Shown piece after piece: positions 50,545 through 60,040 of a stretch of 64,000 nt of DNA (position 1 is the first letter of the stretch; every line of letters begins with the position of its first letter). The translations under genes were made by a program, and so were the position numbers. Where the stretch lies: positions 372,001 to 436,000 of the forward strand of contig CAWHMD010000002.1 of NCBI GenBank assembly GCA_963830385.1. Direction: 5' to 3'. Origin of the DNA: Bog-532 sp963830385 (GTDB lineage Bacteria; Actinomycetota; Actinomycetes; Streptosporangiales; Streptosporangiaceae). The notes beneath the pieces are model-generated. The model had not been told where the DNA came from and did not search any database. It worked only from the letters and a program-made list of their open reading frames with translations.

Positions 50545-51093
50545 TTATTGCCGGTCCGGGACAGCCGAGTCTGGCCTGGACGCGTGCTGAGCGGGCACGA
50601 TGATGACCGTCACCGGCTGGCGGCAGTGCGGGCACTGCTCGGTCACCGTCATCGGCGACTCCGGGTCGGTGGCGGGCAGGCTGGCGGCGGGCGGGCTGGC
50701 GGGCAGCAGCGCGTGCAGCCGGGCCGACGCCTGCTGCTCGCGGGCCGCCTGCGCCTGGCTGCGGGCCGACCGGCGGGCCACGGTGGCCTGCGCCTCGATC
50801 CGGTCGTAGGCCCCGATCAGGGCGCCGTCCGCCCGCAGCGCGTCGTCGCAGCGCTGCCAGAACTCGCGGCGCAGCCGGTGGCGGCCCAGCTCGGCGTCCG
50901 ACAGGGTGCTGCGCGAGTACCCGGTCAGCGGGGCGAACTCCCACTGACTGAAGCCGGACCGGCTGCGCAGGGCGGCCAGCCGCCGGCCGAGCGCCCGGCG
51001 CTGCTCCCAGATCCGTTCGGACCGGAGGTGGCCAGGGTCGGGTGCCAGGGCGTGCGGTCGGCCGGCGAAGGCATGCGCTCGCGGCAAAGTCAT
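50545..51093 (-). CDS. XRE-family HTH protein with C-terminal CPHC tail (paralogue)
   Basis: 182 aa from ATG 51093 with GGGAGG upstream. HTH AALRSRSGFSQWEFAPLTGY and SRSTLSDAELGRHRLRR, nearly identical to the protein at 47367-47837. Then a helical Gln/Ala/Arg-rich middle and CPHCRQPVTVIIV close to the end. It stands alone between repeat-rich spacer and an AT-rich 146-bp leader. A shared regulatory or partner role with its paralogue is likely. Confidence 0.78.
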   Translation of the reverse strand: MTLPRAHAFAGRPHALAPDPGHLRSERIWEQRRALGRRLAALRSRSGFSQWEFAPLTGYSRSTLSDAELGRHRLRREFWQRCDDALRADGALIGAYDRIEAQATVARRSARSQAQAAREQQASARLHALLPASPPAASLPATDPESPMTVTEQCPHCRQPVTVIIVPAQHASRPDSAVPDRQ

Positions 51094-51239
51094 GTCGCCT
51101 CCCGTAAAAATGCGCGACGCAAGTGCGAACAAGCCCAATATGGCATATTAGTAACTATCGGGTCACTCCCCGTCTGGGGAACTTTTTGCAACTTGCGGTG
51201 TTTTTTTCGGATTGTTACTTGCAGACCCGTCGTGCCTGG

Positions 51240-52913
51240 TCAGGCGGGCGCGCCGGCCGCCTCGTACACGGACTGGCCGCCTGCGATCGTCAGCTCGACC
51301 CGGGTATCACCCATCTCGGCGGGCGACCGGGCGAAGATGTCCTGGCTGAGCACGGCCAGGTCGGCCCGGTGGCCGGGCCGCAGTGAGCCGAGCTCCTGCT
51401 CGCGGTGGTTGACGTAGGCCACCCCGCTGGTGAACGCGGCCACCGCCTGCGGCAGCGGCAGGGCCTCGGCGGCCAGGAACGGCTGCTCGGTCTCGGCGGT
51501 GCCGGGCCGGCCCAGCCGGAGCGACAGCCGGCGGTTGACCGCGACGTGGATCTCCTGCAGCGGGTCGGCGCTGGACACCGGCCAGTCGCTGCCGAAGGCG
51601 AGCCGGGCTCCGCGCCGGGCCAGCGTGCCGATCAGGTACTGCCAGTTGGCCCGCTCCGGGCCGACGATGGGCAAGGTCAGCTCGTCCATCTGTGGCTCGT
51701 GGACGGCCCAGAGCGGCTGGAAGTTGGCCACCACCCCCAGGTCGGCGAACCGGTCGACGTCCTCGGGCCGGATGAACTGCAGGTGGGCGATGTGGTGGCG
51801 CCGGTCCGGACCGGGCGCCCCGGCCACCGCGTCCAGGGCGGTGTGCACGGCCCGGTCGCCGATGGCGTGCATGTGGACCTGGAACCCCTCACGGCTGAGC
51901 AGCCGGACGGCCGCGGCCACCTCCTCGGCGGGCACGAACAGGTCACCCCGGTGGGCGTGCGGGCCGCGGCCGTTCTCGTGACCGGTATACGGCTCGGTCA
52001 TGGCCGCGGTCAGCGTCTCGCACACCCCGTCCAGCATCAGCTTGACCGAGGTGGCACGGAACGGGCCGCCGGCGGCGCGGGCGCGCCGGGCCAGCAGGCC
52101 GGGGATCTGCTCCGGGCCGCGGCTCCGGTCCCACCACAGCGCCCCGTTGACCTGCCCGGTCAGCCAGCCCTGGTCAGCGGCGCGGCAGTAGGTTTCGAGC
52201 GCGTCGGGGATGCCGATGTCCGGGGCCTCGCCGACGATCGCGTCCTGCCAGTGGGTGATGCCGAGTGAGTGCAGGTGCCGCTGGCCGGCCCGCAGCCCGG
52301 CCGCCAGCTCGTCCGCCGACGGCGGCGGGATCAGCCGGGACACCAGCCGCATGGCGCCGTCGTGCAGCACGCCCAGCGGCTCACCGCCCGGATCCCGCTC
52401 GATCCGGCCGTCGGCCGGGTCCGGGGTGTCCCGGGACAGGCCCGCCCGGGCCAGCGCCGACGGGCTGACCCAGGCGCTGTGGTGGTCCCGGTTGGGCAGG
52501 AACACCGGCCGGCCGCCGGCCGCCGCGGTCAGGTCGGCGCCGGACGGCACGCCGCCCGGGAACGCCTCCATCGACCAGCCACCGCCCAGCACCCACTCGT
52601 CCGGGCCAAGCGCGCGGGCACAGGCGGCGATGACGTCCAGGTACCGGTCCCGGCTGCGCGGCCCGGTCAGGTCGCAGCGCAGGCTCTCCAGGCCGCCCCC
52701 GACCGGGTGGACGTGCGCGTCGCCGAACGCGGGAATGGCCAGCCGGCCACCGAGGTCGACGACCCGGGTCCGCGGCCCGGCCGCCGCCCGGGCTTGCGCG
52801 GTGGTGGTCAGCGCGGTGATCCGGGCGCCGTCGGCCACGATCGCGTCGCAGCCCGCTCCCGCCCCGTCCGGTGACCACAACCGGGCATTGAGCAGTACCA
52901 GCGACGCAGTCAT
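51240..52913 (-). CDS. amidohydrolase, YtcJ-like
   Basis: 557 aa from ATG 52913 with GGGAGG upstream; the frame is open further upstream but without homology. Amidohydrolase motifs: GDAHVHPVGGG (HxH), KLMLDGVCE, HMHAIGDRAV, HHIAHLQFI, and FGSDWPVSSADPL (metal Asp). The C-terminal LRPGHRADLAVL belongs to the composite beta domain. The enzyme group hydrolyses C-N bonds in amides or formamides; substrate undefined. Confidence 0.88.
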   Translation of the reverse strand: MTASLVLLNARLWSPDGAGAGCDAIVADGARITALTTTAQARAAAGPRTRVVDLGGRLAIPAFGDAHVHPVGGGLESLRCDLTGPRSRDRYLDVIAACARALGPDEWVLGGGWSMEAFPGGVPSGADLTAAAGGRPVFLPNRDHHSAWVSPSALARAGLSRDTPDPADGRIERDPGGEPLGVLHDGAMRLVSRLIPPPSADELAAGLRAGQRHLHSLGITHWQDAIVGEAPDIGIPDALETYCRAADQGWLTGQVNGALWWDRSRGPEQIPGLLARRARAAGGPFRATSVKLMLDGVCETLTAAMTEPYTGHENGRGPHAHRGDLFVPAEEVAAAVRLLSREGFQVHMHAIGDRAVHTALDAVAGAPGPDRRHHIAHLQFIRPEDVDRFADLGVVANFQPLWAVHEPQMDELTLPIVGPERANWQYLIGTLARRGARLAFGSDWPVSSADPLQEIHVAVNRRLSLRLGRPGTAETEQPFLAAEALPLPQAVAAFTSGVAYVNHREQELGSLRPGHRADLAVLSQDIFARSPAEMGDTRVELTIAGGQSVYEAAGAPA

Positions 52914-52997
52914 GGCGGCCTCCCGGTTACTTCTTACCTCGTCCCGGGCCGGCCGCGACGGATAAGCTGGCGCGGAACTTTTCCGGAAGGAGCCCGA

Positions 52998-53900
52998 GTG
53001 ACCTCTGTCAGGCTGCTTGGACTCGACATCGGCGGCACGTCGAGCCGGGCGCGCATGGTGGTGGACGGCGTCGTGACGGCCGAGGCGCAGGCCGCCAGCG
53101 CCAGCCTGACCGCCGCCGGGTCCGATTCGGCCGCCGCCGCGCTGGCCGAGCTGCTGGCCCAGCTGCCGCTGAGCGACCCGTTCGACGCGATCTGCGCCGG
53201 GTCGGCCGGCAGCAACGTGCCGGGCGCGCGGGAGTTCCTGGCCGACCGGCTGGCCCCGCTGACCCGGACCGGCACCGTGATCGTGGTCAACGACGCGATG
53301 CTGGTGCTGCCGGCGGCCGGGCTGGACGAGGGGGTGGCCGTGATCTGCGGCACCGGCTCGATCGCGGTCGGGACCTGGCAGGGCCGTGAGGCCCGGTCCG
53401 GCGGCTTCGGTTACATGCTGGGCGACGAGGGCAGCGGCTACTGGATCACCCGGGCGGCGGTACGGGCGCTGCTGGACCGGCGGGACCGCGGCGTGCCGCT
53501 GGGCACGCTGGGCGAGGTGCTGCTGACGGCGGCCGGGGCGAGCCACATCGACGAGCTGCACCGGATGTTCTACGACTTCCCGCACCCCCGCCGGTGGGCC
53601 CGGCACGCCCCGCTGGTGCTGGACGCGGACGACGCGGCCGCCCGGGCCATCGCCGTGGAGGCGGCCCAGGCGCTGGCCGGGCTGGCCGCCTCGGCGATGG
53701 GGCGGCTCGGCAACCCGGCCGGCCTGCCGGTGGTGCTGGGGGGCGGGCTGATGGGGCACCCCCGGCTGCGGGAGGCCGCGGTCATCGCGGTCCGCGCGGT
53801 GCTGGGGGGCAGTGAGGTGCGGGCGCTGACCGACCCACCGGTGGCCGGGGCGGTCCGGCTGGCCGGGGCGGCCGCCCGCAGCACGCCCGCGTCACCCTAG
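52998..53900 (+). CDS. BadF/BadG-type ATPase, N-acetylglucosamine kinase-like
   Basis: 300 aa from GTG 52998 with GGAAGGAG upstream. The ASKHA fold phosphate motif is GLDIGGTSSRARM, then VICGTGSIAVGTW and GGFGYMLGDEGSGYWI, and a C-terminal VVLGGGLM. Members phosphorylate GlcNAc or related sugars. It converges on murQ (22-bp gap), supporting an amino-sugar or cell-wall recycling role. Confidence 0.85.
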   Translation: MTSVRLLGLDIGGTSSRARMVVDGVVTAEAQAASASLTAAGSDSAAAALAELLAQLPLSDPFDAICAGSAGSNVPGAREFLADRLAPLTRTGTVIVVNDAMLVLPAAGLDEGVAVICGTGSIAVGTWQGREARSGGFGYMLGDEGSGYWITRAAVRALLDRRDRGVPLGTLGEVLLTAAGASHIDELHRMFYDFPHPRRWARHAPLVLDADDAAARAIAVEAAQALAGLAASAMGRLGNPAGLPVVLGGGLMGHPRLREAAVIAVRAVLGGSEVRALTDPPVAGAVRLAGAAARSTPASP

Positions 53901-53922
53901 GCCCGCGTCACCCCGGCAGGCG

Positions 53923-54828
53923 TCACCCCAGCGAGGCCAGCGCGGCGCGGACGACGCCGCCGGACCGGTCCAGCGCGTCCCGCGCCACCGCCGGTTCCAC
54001 CCCGGCCAGCAGCGCGACCAGGGCGACCCGGAGGTCGCCGCCGGCGTCGGTCAGCGCGGCGGCGCACTGTTCCTCCGGCGCCCCGGTGGCCTGGACCAGC
54101 AGCCGCCGCTGGCGGGCCCGCAGCTTGGCGTTGACGGGAGTGACGTGCACCATCAGGTTCGAGTAGGTCCGGCCGGTACGAACCATGAGCGCGGTCGAGA
54201 ACGCGTTCAGCAGCATCTTCTGGGCGGTGCCGGCCTTGAGCCGGGTGGAGCCGGTGACCGCTTCCGGGCCGGTGTCCGCGCACACGCAGACGTCGGCCAG
54301 GCCGGCCAGCGCGGCGGCCGGGTTGGCGGTGATCAGGGCGGTGAACGCCCCGGCCGCCCGGGCCTGCCCGAGGGCGGCGCCGACGTAGGGGGCACCGCCA
54401 GCCGCGGACAGCCCCAGCACCAGGTCGGCGCCCCGGACCCCGGCGGCCGCCGCGGCCCCGGCCGCCCGGTCGTCCTCGGCCCCCTCGACGGCCTGCCGCA
54501 GGGCCTGCTCGCCGCCCGCCAGGTGGGCCACCACCACGCCGGCCGGCAGGCCGAAGGTGGGCCGCAACTCGGCCGCGTCGAGCACGCCCAGCCGGCCGGA
54601 GGTGCCACTGCCGACGTAGTGCACCCGGCCGCCGGCCGCGACCCGGGCGGCCGCCTCGTCGACCACGGCGGCCAGCGCGGGCAGCGCCCGCCGGACAGCC
54701 GGGGCGACCAGCGCGTCCTCGTCGTTGAGCCGGTCCAGCAGGCTCAGCGTCGGCAGCGTGTCGAGGTCCAGCGTGCGCTCGTTGCGCTCCTCGGTCGGCG
54801 GTCCCAGATGGGCCAGGGCAGATGGCAC
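53923..54828 (-). CDS. murQ: N-acetylmuramic acid 6-phosphate etherase
   Basis: 301 aa from GTG 54828. It opens PPTEERNERTLDLDTL. The SIS-fold signature is YVGSGTSGRLGVLDAAELRP with catalytic-type Glu87, followed by GSTRLKAGTAQKMLLNAFST and MVHVTPVNAKLRARQ. A small C-terminal UBA-like helical domain ends the protein. It removes the lactate ether of MurNAc-6-P to yield GlcNAc-6-P in wall recycling. Confidence 0.95.
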   Translation of the reverse strand: MPSALAHLGPPTEERNERTLDLDTLPTLSLLDRLNDEDALVAPAVRRALPALAAVVDEAAARVAAGGRVHYVGSGTSGRLGVLDAAELRPTFGLPAGVVVAHLAGGEQALRQAVEGAEDDRAAGAAAAAGVRGADLVLGLSAAGGAPYVGAALGQARAAGAFTALITANPAAALAGLADVCVCADTGPEAVTGSTRLKAGTAQKMLLNAFSTALMVRTGRTYSNLMVHVTPVNAKLRARQRRLLVQATGAPEEQCAAALTDAGGDLRVALVALLAGVEPAVARDALDRSGGVVRAALASLG

Positions 54829-54894
54829 GCTGACCTCGCTCGGGTCGACAGCGGCGGTGCGTTAATTATTTACTCGGCCGGGCGGGGCTGGCAA

Positions 54895-56193
54895 TTATGC
54901 AACGGAGCGGATGCGCAGCACCGCCAGGCCGCCGCCTACGGTCGCCACCGCCGACAGCGCAAACAAAGCCGGGTAACTGTGCAGCGCGTACAGCACGACC
55001 CCCGCGATCATCGGCGCCACCACCAGCGGTAGCGCGTTGGCCACGTTGATCACACCCAGGTCCTTGGCGCGGTCGGAGGCGGCCGGCAGCACCTGGGTCA
55101 GCACCGCCGGGGCGGCCGCCCAGTAGGTGCCGAATCCCAGGCCGAGCAGGGGCGCGGCCGCCAGCGCGGCGGTCCAGGTGGGCGAGATGACCAGCAACAG
55201 GGCGGCCACCGCCATGATCGCGGCCGCGCCGACCGCGTAGCGCCGGCGGTTGCCGGACCGGTCCGAGGCGGTGCCGCACACCACCCCGGCCACGATCAGG
55301 GCCCCGCCGTAGATCGCCATCAGGATCAGCAGCCCGGTCTGCGGGTCGTGGTAGTGAGCGGCGTCGGACAGGAAGTACAGCAGGTACAGCGTGCCCAGGC
55401 CGTTGCCCAGGTTGATCAGGAAGTGCATGGTCCAGGCCCAGCCGAAGTCCGGGTAGCGGCGCGGTGACACCCACAGCCGGCGCAGCGTGACCCCGACCGG
55501 CTGCCGGGGCACCAGCCCCGGCGGCAGCACGTCGTCGGGGGTGAACAGCGCGAACACCAGCGCGCCGAGCACCACCAGCACCCCGCAGGCCAGGTAGCCG
55601 GACGCCAGGCCGGTGACCAGCACGGTGACCAGCGCGGCGCCGATCACGGTGCCGAGCATCTGGCTGATCCCGATCAGGCCGCCCAGCGCGCCGCGCTGGG
55701 CGACCGGCACCCGGTCCGGCAGCGCGGCGGTCAGCGTGGCCAGCATGACGCCCAGCCCGGCCTGGGCCAGGAACCAGCCCGCCATCATCACCACGGCGTC
55801 GGGCGCGATCGCGAGCACGGCCAGCCCGGCCGCGCCGAGCACCGCCCCGCCCACCGTCCACGGATGCCGCCGTCCCCAGCGGGACGTGGTGCGGTCCGAC
55901 AGGGCGCCCGCGATCGGGTTGGTGACCAGCGCGGCCAGCGCGCCCGCGCCCATCACGAGCGACAGCAGCAGGGTCTTGCTGGCCCGGTCCAGGTGCTGGG
56001 CCTGCTCGGGCAGCAGCACCTGGATGGGGGCGTAGACGCCCAGCCACAACCCGATGTTGGCGGTGAACAGCAGCGTGATCCAGCCGGCCCGGACCGGCGT
56101 TTCCGGCTCGGCCAGTGCCGCCAGACCAGCCGCCAGCCCGGCCGCCGGTTCCAGCGGGACCTGACCGGCCGATGGCTTGGCGACCTCGCTCAT
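54895..56193 (-). CDS. MFS transporter
   Basis: 432 aa from ATG 56193, 20 bases after the frameshifted PLP gene and in the same frame as its 5' part. Twelve hydrophobic segments; the inter-helix loop GALSDRTTSRWGRRHPW is the MFS A-motif region, in a form seen in sugar-cation symporter-like and SLC45-like proteins. Probably co-transcribed with the PLP-fold gene. Substrate unknown. Confidence 0.85.
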   Translation of the reverse strand: MSEVAKPSAGQVPLEPAAGLAAGLAALAEPETPVRAGWITLLFTANIGLWLGVYAPIQVLLPEQAQHLDRASKTLLLSLVMGAGALAALVTNPIAGALSDRTTSRWGRRHPWTVGGAVLGAAGLAVLAIAPDAVVMMAGWFLAQAGLGVMLATLTAALPDRVPVAQRGALGGLIGISQMLGTVIGAALVTVLVTGLASGYLACGVLVVLGALVFALFTPDDVLPPGLVPRQPVGVTLRRLWVSPRRYPDFGWAWTMHFLINLGNGLGTLYLLYFLSDAAHYHDPQTGLLILMAIYGGALIVAGVVCGTASDRSGNRRRYAVGAAAIMAVAALLLVISPTWTAALAAAPLLGLGFGTYWAAAPAVLTQVLPAASDRAKDLGVINVANALPLVVAPMIAGVVLYALHSYPALFALSAVATVGGGLAVLRIRSVA

Positions 56194-56212
56194 CGTCGTA
56201 CCGCCGGGCAGG

Positions 56213-57414
56213 TCAGCCGAAGCACTGGCCCTCACCGCGGTAGGTAGGCACCGGATAGGCGGGCGCGTCGTCCTCGACCAGGTAGTAGTCGTTGAAGCGC
56301 TCGGCCAGTTCGCCGGCCTTGGCGTGCCGCAGCCACACCCGGTCCCCCACCCGCAGCGCGGCGGCTGCCCGCCCGAGCACCGGGGTCTGCACCTCGCCGG
56401 CCCCTCGGTCCCGGACAGCTTCAGCCCGGCGGGCAGGTACGGGACGGGCGCCCGGTCCTTGCCGGGCGGCCCGGAGGCGATGTAGCCGCCGGAGAACAAG
56501 GTGGCGACCGGGCCGCCGGGGCGGCGGACCACCGGCAGCGCGTACACCAGCGCCGGGCGCGGCGAGAACCGCCGGTAGGCGTCGAACAGGGACGGCCCCA
56601 TCAGCCCGGAACCGGCCGTGACCTCGGTGACCGACGGGTCGGCGGCGGTGGTCTCGAGGCTCCCGGTGCCGCCGCCGTTGACGAACTCCAGCGGCGCCAG
56701 GGCCTGGATCTGCCTGATCGCCTGCCCACGCCGTTCCCGCAGCTCGGTCGCGCTCAGCCGCTGGATCAGGCGCAACGCCACCCCCCGCAGCGGGCGGCCC
56801 GGCGGCGCGTCGCCCAGGCCGGCGATCTGCGCCTCATAAGACATCGCCCCCGCCAGCCGGTACCCGGGCCGGGCGAGCACGGTGCGGGCGAACGCCACCG
56901 CCTGCTCGGGGGTGTGCAGCGGCGAGCGCAGCGCCCCGATGTGCACGGCCGGCCGTCCAGACTGGGCTGCCCAGGACAGGGGCCGCCAGGACGCGTCCAG
57001 GTCCAGGCAGATCCGCAGCTCCGGGTGGTCCGCGCCGACCGCCTCGTCCACCAGGTCGAGCTGCTCGGCCGAGTCGGCCATCAGCGTGACGCGCTGCCGG
57101 GCCACCTCGTCGGCGGCCAGCGCGGCCAGCGCGCCGCGGTCGGCGGTCGGGTACCCCACCACCAGGTCGTCACTGGTCCCCTGGGCGCACAGCCACAACG
57201 CCTCGCGCAGCGAGTAGCACAGCAGCCCGGCGAAGCCCGGCCGGGCCAGCACCCGGTCGAGCAGGGCGCGGCAGCGCACCGACTTGCTGGCCACCCGGAT
57301 CGGCCGCCCGGCCGCGCGGCGCACCAGGTCATCGGCGTTGTGGTCGAAAGCCGCCAGGTCGACCACGGCCAGCGGCGGGTCCAGTCCCTTGGTGGCCTGA
57401 TCAAGAGCGGGCAT
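56213..57414 (-). pseudogene. alanine racemase N-domain (amino acid deaminase/aldolase-like), frameshifted near the 3' end
   Basis: ATG 57414. A PLP barrel: LAVVDLAAFDHNADDLV, RVASKSVRCRALLD (PLP Lys), LRICLDLDASWRP, FVNGGGTGSLE and SGLMGPSLFDAYR. At a run of four G (plus-strand CCCC, 56401-56404) the frame changes. The other frame continues GEVQTPVLGRAAAALRVGDR, then WLRHAKAGELAERFNDYYLV to a stop at 56213, the normal C-terminus. One missing G explains it. Relatives commonly sit next to an aldonolactone oxidase, as here. Confidence 0.75.
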
Positions 57415-57500
57415 GCCCGCACAGTAGGCGATGGCTGGCGAAAGGAGAAGGCCCGTGGCATGATCCGTTACTTGCGGGTAGGACAGCCCGGGGAGGCGGC

Positions 57501-58832
57501 GTGGCGGACGGCACCTGGCGGAACTGGGCCGGCAACGTCACCGTCAGACCGGCCCGGTGGGAGCGCCCGGTCAGCGCCGAGGGGATCGCGCAGGCGGTCG
57601 CGGCGGCGGACGCCGAGGGGCTGACCATCCACGCGGTCGGGAGCGGGCACTCGTTCACGCCGATCGCGGTCGCGCCGGGGGCGGCTCTTGACCTGTCCGG
57701 CTGGACCGGCATCGTGGCCGCCGACACCCGGACCGGGCTGGTCACCGTGCGGTCGGGCACCCGACTGCGGGAGCTCAACGCCGACCTCGACCGGCTGGGC
57801 CTGGCCCTGGCCAACCTGGGCGACATCGACGTGCAGACGCTGGCCGGGGCGACCTCCACCGGCACCCACGGCACCGGCGCCGCCCTCGGCGGCCTGGCCA
57901 CCCAGATCGAGGCGCTGCGGCTGGTGCTGGCGGACGGCTCGGTGGTCAGCTGCTCGGCGTCCGAGCGGCCGGACCTGTTCGCGGCGGCCCGGGTGGGGCT
58001 GGGCGCGCTCGGCATCATCACCGAGATCACGCTGCGCTGCGTGCCGTCGTTCATACTGTCGGCCGAGGAGGGCCCGGAGCCGATCGAGGACGTGATCGGC
58101 CGGTTCGGCGAGCTGCCGGCCGCCCACGACCACTTCGAGTTCTACTGGATCCCCTACGGCCGCAACGCGCTGGTCAAGCGGAACAACCGGCTCCCGGCCG
58201 GGCAGCAGGCCCGCCCGCTCAGCGCGGCCCGGCGGTTCTACGAGTACGAGGTGATGGAGAACGCCGCCTTCGGGCTGCTCTGCCGGACCGGCCGCCGGGC
58301 GCCCCGGATCATCCCCCGGCTGAACCAGATCACCTCGGCGGCGCTGTCGCGGCGCAGCTACTCCGACCGTTCCCACCGGGTGTTCACCACCCGGCGGCGG
58401 GTGCGGTTCGTGGAGTCCGAGTACGCGATCCCGGCCGAGACCGCACCCGAGGTGCTGGCCGAGCTGCGCCGGGAGGTACCCAAGCTCGCCGACCCGGTGA
58501 TGTTCCCGGTCGAGGTGCGGGTGGCGGCCGCCGACGACATCTGGCTGTCCACCGCCCAGGGCCGCGCCAGCGCCTACATCGCCATCCACCAGTACCGCGG
58601 GCTGCCCTACGAGGCCTACTTCGCGCTGTTCGAGTCGATCGTGGCCGGGGTCAACGGCCGGCCGCACTGGGGCAAGATGCACACGCTGGACGCGGCCCGG
58701 CTGCGCGAGCTGTACCCGCACTTCGGCGACTTTGTCCGGATCCGGGACGAGGTCGACCCGGAGGGCCGGTTCACCAACCCGTACCTGGACCGGGTGCTGG
58801 GGCCGCCCGGTGGCCAGGCCAGCCCCGCGTAG
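57501..58832 (+). CDS. D-arabinono-1,4-lactone oxidase family FAD protein
   Basis: 443 aa from GTG 57501 with GGGGAGG upstream. The FAD_binding_4 domain (HAVGSGHSFTPIA, with the GHS His that can carry FAD; TLAGATSTGTHGTG; GALGIITEITL) is followed by an ALO C-terminal domain (HWGKMHTLDAARLRELYPHF, and DPEGRFTNPYLDRVLG). It oxidises an aldonolactone or related polyol with O2. Divergent from the PLP-fold gene across an 86-bp promoter region. Confidence 0.93.
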   Translation: MADGTWRNWAGNVTVRPARWERPVSAEGIAQAVAAADAEGLTIHAVGSGHSFTPIAVAPGAALDLSGWTGIVAADTRTGLVTVRSGTRLRELNADLDRLGLALANLGDIDVQTLAGATSTGTHGTGAALGGLATQIEALRLVLADGSVVSCSASERPDLFAAARVGLGALGIITEITLRCVPSFILSAEEGPEPIEDVIGRFGELPAAHDHFEFYWIPYGRNALVKRNNRLPAGQQARPLSAARRFYEYEVMENAAFGLLCRTGRRAPRIIPRLNQITSAALSRRSYSDRSHRVFTTRRRVRFVESEYAIPAETAPEVLAELRREVPKLADPVMFPVEVRVAAADDIWLSTAQGRASAYIAIHQYRGLPYEAYFALFESIVAGVNGRPHWGKMHTLDAARLRELYPHFGDFVRIRDEVDPEGRFTNPYLDRVLGPPGGQASPA

Positions 58833-58891
58833 GCTGCCGAAAGATCTTCTCGTTCACGTGGTCCGGCCAGGAGGCCCCGTCAGGAGGCATT

Positions 58892-60040
58892 GTGGATCTG
58901 TCGTTTCTGCGCCCGCTGCTGGAAAACCCGGGCCCGTTCGTGTCGGTGTACCTGGACACCTCGGACCCCAACCGGGGGGCCGACGCCCAGGCCCGGCAGC
59001 TGCACTGGCGTGACCAGCGGGAAGAACTGGCCAAGGAGCACGACGACCCGGCCACGCTGGACGCGGTCGCGGCGGCGCTGGCCCGGCCGGAGACGTTCGG
59101 GACCCAGGGGGTGGCGGCGTTCGGCGCCAACGGCCGTGCCCCGCTGACGGTCCAGCTGCCCGGGCCGCCGCGCCGGGCCGGCGGCGGCTGGAGCCGCCTG
59201 CCCGACCTGCTGCCGCTGCTGGTACAGGCTCCGCCGCGGCCGCCGCACCTGCTGGTCAGCGCCAACCGCGAGGGTGGCGAGGTGCTGGTGGTGGGGGGCG
59301 CGGGCTCCGGTCAGGAGCAAGAGGTACAGGGCACCGGCTGGCCCGTGCACAAGGTCAAGACCGGCGGCTGGTCCCAGGACCGTTACCAGCGGTCGGCCGA
59401 GGACGCCTGGGCGACCAACGCCAAGGAGCTCGCGGCCGCGGTGGTCAAGGCGGCGGGCGGCCAGCGGCTGGAGGCGGTCATCGTGGCCGGGGACACCCGG
59501 GCCCGGGAGCTGCTGGCGGAAAAGCTGCCGGACGAACTGCGGCGGCAGACCGTGCTGGTCGACCGGGAGGTGCCGGTGGACTCGGCCGAGCTCACCACGG
59601 CGGCCGAAGAGGTCCTGCAGAAGCTCGAGGACGACGACGCACGCCACCAGCTCGGGACGTTCCACGACCAGGCCGGCACCGGGCGGGCGGTCGAGGGCCT
59701 GGCCGCGACGGTAGCCGCGCTGCGCGACGGGCAGGTGGCCGAGCTGTTCATCGGCGGCCGGTACATCGACGGTGACCGCAACGCGCTGGAGCTGGACTGG
59801 GCGTCCACCCCGGCCTGGGTCGGCCCCGGCCTGGCCGACGTCGCCCTGTCCGAGGCGGACCTGCGGGACCGGGGCGTGACCGACGTGGCGCAGGACCGGG
59901 TCAGCGCCGCGCTGATCCGGGCCGCGGCCGGCACCGACGTGCGGCTGTACGTGGTGCCGCCGGGCGGCCCGGCCGCCGGTGACAGCCCGCTGCGGGAGGA
60001 CATCGGCGCCCTGCTGCGGTTCGCGGCGCCCGGAGCCTAG
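58892..60040 (+). CDS. baeRF/Rv2629-like (Vms1-type eRF1-fold) protein
   Basis: 382 aa from GTG 58892 after AGGAGGC. It opens LSFLRPLLENPGPFVSVYLD and continues with GTQGVAAFGANGR, PDLLPLLVQAPPRPPHLLVS and the central motif WSQDRYQRSAEDAWATNAKE, then a C-terminal RLYVVPPGG region. This matches the mycobacterial Rv2629 group of bacterial eRF1-like proteins, linked to stress and possibly to ribosome rescue. Role in this organism not known. It ends convergent with a methyltransferase (4-bp overlap). Confidence 0.82.
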   Translation: MDLSFLRPLLENPGPFVSVYLDTSDPNRGADAQARQLHWRDQREELAKEHDDPATLDAVAAALARPETFGTQGVAAFGANGRAPLTVQLPGPPRRAGGGWSRLPDLLPLLVQAPPRPPHLLVSANREGGEVLVVGGAGSGQEQEVQGTGWPVHKVKTGGWSQDRYQRSAEDAWATNAKELAAAVVKAAGGQRLEAVIVAGDTRARELLAEKLPDELRRQTVLVDREVPVDSAELTTAAEEVLQKLEDDDARHQLGTFHDQAGTGRAVEGLAATVAALRDGQVAELFIGGRYIDGDRNALELDWASTPAWVGPGLADVALSEADLRDRGVTDVAQDRVSAALIRAAAGTDVRLYVVPPGGPAAGDSPLREDIGALLRFAAPGA

